Assembly (NCBI GenBank): GCA_038248985.1
Contig: JBBRWV010000076.1
Location: forward strand, 1-17,955
DNA: 17,955 bases
Reading direction: 5' to 3'
From: JBBRWV01 sp038248985
GTDB taxonomy: Bacteria; Planctomycetota; Phycisphaerae; WQYP01
In this document: positions 16,296 to 17,955 of the stretch, one piece after another
How positions within the stretch are numbered: the first letter of the stretch is position 1
How the letters are laid out: each line of letters starts with the position of its first letter
Notes under the pieces: generated by a model
The model's database searches: none
What the model saw: only the letters and a program-made list of their open reading frames with translations
Told to the model about the DNA's origin: nothing
Translations under genes and position numbers: made by a program

Positions 16296-16322
16296 TCTCC
16301 CATCTTTCCCGCGAGGTGCTCC

Positions 16323-17078
16323 ATGAAACTCCTGATCGCCGTTCCCGTCTTCAATGAAGAAAAATACGTCGTCCCCGTCCTCGCCGAAATCCAAAAGTAC
16401 CGCCACCCCATCCTCGTCATCGACGACGGCTCCACCGACCGCACCCCCCAACTCCTCCGCTCCATCAAAAATATCCGCACCCTCACCCACTCCGTCAACC
16501 GCGGCTACGGCCAATCCCTCATCGACGCCTTCCACTTTGCCGCCGCCCATCATTATGACTGGGTCCTCACCATGGACTGCGACGAACAACACGAACCCGC
16601 CCGCATCCCCGACTTCGTCCGCCACATCCAAAACTCCCTCACCCGACCCGACGCCCCCGACATCATCTCCGGCTCCCGCTACATCCTCTCCGACTCCGCC
16701 GCCGACCAACCCCCCCCGGACCGCCGCAACATCAACCGCCTCATCACCGAACTCCTCAACTCCGTCCTCAACCTCCAACTCACCGACTCCTTCTGCGGCT
16801 TCAAGGCCCACCGCGTCTCCGCCATGCAAAAACTCCGCCTCACCATCCCCGGCTACGCCTTCCCCATGCAGTTCTGGGTCCAGGCCGTCGCCCACCACCT
16901 CCGCATCCAGGAAATCCCCGTCAAACTCATCTACAAAGACGCCACCCGCCACTTCGGTGGCCTCCTCGACGACCCCACCGCCCGTCTCCAACACTACATG
17001 CAAGTCCTCACCACCGAACTCCAATCCCTCCGGACCCCCGCCCCCGCCCCCTGCGACCTAACCCCCTGCCCCGCCTAG
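16323..17078 (+). CDS. Family-2 glycosyltransferase, DPM1-like, soluble
   Basis: The 251-residue product is a GT-A fold glycosyltransferase of family 2. It has the N-terminal AVPVFNEE (6-13), the nucleotide-binding DDGSTD (34-39), NRGYGQSL (59-66) and the metal-binding DCD (85-87, in TMDCDEQHE). GSRY (117-120) and the acceptor-side DSFCGFK (155-161) follow. There are no TM helices, so it resembles dolichyl/polyprenyl-phosphate mannosyltransferase-type enzymes lacking the membrane extension, transferring a sugar from a nucleotide donor to a lipid phosphate or similar acceptor at the cytoplasmic face. Substrate cannot be read. ATG at 16323 has GAGGTG four bases upstream; a TTG at 16281 lies upstream of the inferred transcription start and is not used. 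Codons are strikingly C-ended, matching the C-rich plus strand. The C-terminal 14 residues are Pro/Ala-rich and unlike the family. Confidence 0.93.
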   Translation: MKLLIAVPVFNEEKYVVPVLAEIQKYRHPILVIDDGSTDRTPQLLRSIKNIRTLTHSVNRGYGQSLIDAFHFAAAHHYDWVLTMDCDEQHEPARIPDFVRHIQNSLTRPDAPDIISGSRYILSDSAADQPPPDRRNINRLITELLNSVLNLQLTDSFCGFKAHRVSAMQKLRLTIPGYAFPMQFWVQAVAHHLRIQEIPVKLIYKDATRHFGGLLDDPTARLQHYMQVLTTELQSLRTPAPAPCDLTPCPA

Positions 17079-17369
17079 CCCCAAATTTTCCCCCATATAA
17101 CACTCTTGATCCCCCAATCCCGTAGCCGCGAAGCGGCGGCTTCCAGTAGCCATGGGCGGTAGCCCATGGGGCCATTTTACCCCCAATCCTGAGGCTCGAA
17201 GGGCCGACTCAATCGCCACTCCACACCCAATCGCACCAAATCTTGAGGCATTCAAAAAACGCCCGATGCGCGCCGTCCACCCCCCAGCCCTCCCAATCTT
17301 CCGAATGCCCGTCGTCACTCGAAATACAACTTTTGGACTACGCGGATACCAGTCATGGATTGCCCTTAA
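17079..17369. other. Intergenic region with GTAGCC hairpin element
   Basis: These 291 bases between convergent genes carry no credible gene. The first half holds the paired hairpin element (17122-17170). AATCCTGAGGC (near 17187) and AATCTTGAGGC (near 17238) form a loose direct repeat. No strong terminator with a T-run is visible for either the glycosyltransferase gene or the DUF4276-like remnant. Confidence 0.6.
17122..17170. repeat. Paired hairpins built on a GTAGCC motif
   Basis: The first hairpin is GCCGC (17125-17129), GAA, GCGGC (17133-17137). The second is CCATGGGC (17150-17157), GGTA, GCCCATGG (17162-17169), a perfect 8-bp stem. GTAGCC occurs three times (17122, 17146, 17159), marking a repeat unit. 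It lies about 45 bases past the glycosyltransferase stop codon. Only TTTT follows at some distance, so a terminator role is possible but weak. It looks like one copy of a dispersed palindromic intergenic repeat. Confidence 0.6.
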
Positions 17370-17801
17370 TTAATTCACCGTTTTCGCCATCTTATGAAAT
17401 CGCTTCTCCAGTTCGCGGCAAAGCTTATCGAACGACTTCGAGTTTGCTCTGCAAAGCCCAAGATCCATCTTCACCGTAAGTGATGGCTGGTCGGCCGTCT
17501 CACTGTAATGACCTCGCTTCATATGCTGCTTGATCCATCCTTTTCCCGCCCTGGCGGATTCGGGATCCGCCGGAATGCTCTCTCCAGACGCGATTTCCAG
17601 GTATTCCCCCAGCGATGGAGCGGCCGCAACAAACCAGGTCTCGTACATCACGTTGGCCACCACGCACGCAATATCCATATCCGCACGCGCCAATTGCGCC
17701 CGCCCCAATAGCAATGGCCCCAATGGACCAAGCTTTGCACAATTGTCCTCCGCATCAACAAGAATCAGAATGAAGCCGTTCTTTGCGTTCTCTTGTTTCA
17801 A
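17370..17801 (-). pseudogene. 5-prime-truncated DUF4276-like gene
   Basis: The 143 readable residues match the middle and C-terminal part of DUF4276 proteins. Visible are ILILVDAEDN (11-20, counterpart of the conserved DADDDC), YETWFVAAAPSL (53-64), KGWIKQHM (87-94), YSETADQPSLT (99-109) and SKSFDKLCREL (121-131). Family members are around 200 residues or more and begin with a Toprim-like strand carrying a VEG-x-x-E motif; that part is absent. In-frame sequence extends only six more residues upstream (FAGPKL) to a TGA at 17819-17817. The first codon available is a TTG at 17801 without a ribosome-binding site. Upstream, none of the three frames restores the N-terminus. Codon use is less strand-biased than in its neighbours. 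DUF4276 genes often sit beside AAA-type ATPases in defence-like loci; no such partner is visible here. Best read as a remnant, though a short expressed protein is not excluded. Confidence 0.6.
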
Positions 17802-17823
17802 CTTAGGGCCGGCGAATCAATAA

Positions 17824-17955
17824 ATGTCAAATAATATCATGTCAGAGGGGCCTGTGGTTCGATGCATTGAAAGGACTAATTACGACGCGGGCAAGGAGGC
17901 CTTAGGATGGCGAATAAGTTTCAAGGACGATACGAGCCGCGTGTGGAAGAGCAGT
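17824..17955 (+). CDS. Partial unrecognised ORF open to the right edge
   Basis: From an ATG at 17824 a plus-strand frame stays open for 44 codons to the end of the window (MSNNIMSEGPVVRCIERTN..., ending SRVWKSS). A second in-frame ATG is at 17839. The composition is normal for a globular protein, and the stretch is G-rich on the plus strand (13 C against 21 G in 17881-17940), unlike the rest of the window. No ribosome-binding site is obvious before either ATG. I do not recognise the family. It diverges from, and occupies the place of, the missing start of the DUF4276-like gene. Confidence 0.35.
   Translation, partial: MSNNIMSEGPVVRCIERTNYDAGKEALGWRISFKDDTSRVWKSS

Larger units (their letters stand above)
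16016..16322. other. Divergent intergenic region between moxR and the glycosyltransferase gene
   Basis: These 307 bases separate the starts of two divergent genes and must carry control signals for both. Seen here: the moxR ribosome-binding site, a small moxR leader hairpin (16047-16062), a pyrimidine-rich stretch (about 16100-16240) with no gene, then the dyad and promoter of the glycosyltransferase gene (16243-16295). No RNA gene or riboswitch fold is evident. Confidence 0.7.

Noticed and set aside
16254..17024. A 256-residue minus-strand frame opposite the glycosyltransferase
   Set aside because: A Gly/Val/Asp/Glu-rich low-complexity translation, the expected antisense of C-ended codons; the plus strand encodes a clear GT2 enzyme with promoter and RBS.

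Overview
The window reads as a high-GC bacterial chromosome segment, most likely from the Planctomycetota (a Phycisphaerae-like or related lineage; Verrucomicrobiota is a weaker alternative). This rests on gene content. A MoxR ATPase, a DUF58 protein, a BatA-like vWA protein, a second vWA membrane protein and a DUF4175-type giant run as one co-directional block. They are followed by secreted prenyltransferase/squalene-oxidase-repeat proteins and an NPCBM protein. The assignment is inference from family distribution, not from a marker gene.

Layout: (i) 1-452 holds a broken left margin: an open minus-strand frame running off the edge (1-59) and an N-terminal fragment of a guanine-deaminase-like amidohydrolase (111-452). 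(ii) 575-16015 is a nine-gene minus-strand array, in transcription order: moxR, DUF58, BatA-like vWA/GATase-like protein, second vWA/GATase-like protein, DUF4175-type coiled-coil membrane protein, a secreted 255-aa unknown, two tandem paralogues with the terpenoid-cyclase alpha-barrel repeat, and an NPCBM-domain secreted protein. Gaps range from 14 to about 250 bases, and several hold small inverted repeats. A plausible internal promoter lies in the AT-rich gap before the 255-aa gene. (iii) 16016-16322 is a divergent intergenic region with a strong sigma70-type promoter and a perfect 8-bp dyad directly upstream of its -35 box. It drives (iv) a DPM1-type family-2 glycosyltransferase on the plus strand (16323-17078). 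(v) 17079-17369 carries paired hairpins built on a GTAGCC motif. (vi) 17370-17955 looks acquired or rearranged: a DUF4276-like gene lacking its N-terminus, then a plus-strand frame open to the right edge, with weakened and then reversed C/G strand bias.

How the genes may work together: MoxR ATPases usually remodel or activate vWA proteins encoded beside them. Here one MoxR stands before three proteins with complete MIDAS metal sites, one cytoplasmic (DUF58) and two membrane-anchored. The membrane pair shares one architecture: two N-terminal TM helices, vWA, beta-rich region, a GATase1-like domain without the nucleophilic Cys, and one C-terminal TM helix. Downstream genes encode an inner-membrane protein with a very long charged helical tail and four secreted proteins with no recognisable catalytic centre. 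The most coherent reading is a cell-envelope assembly or surveillance complex with an ATPase-driven inner-membrane core and periplasmic scaffold partners. Its substrate cannot be read from the sequence.
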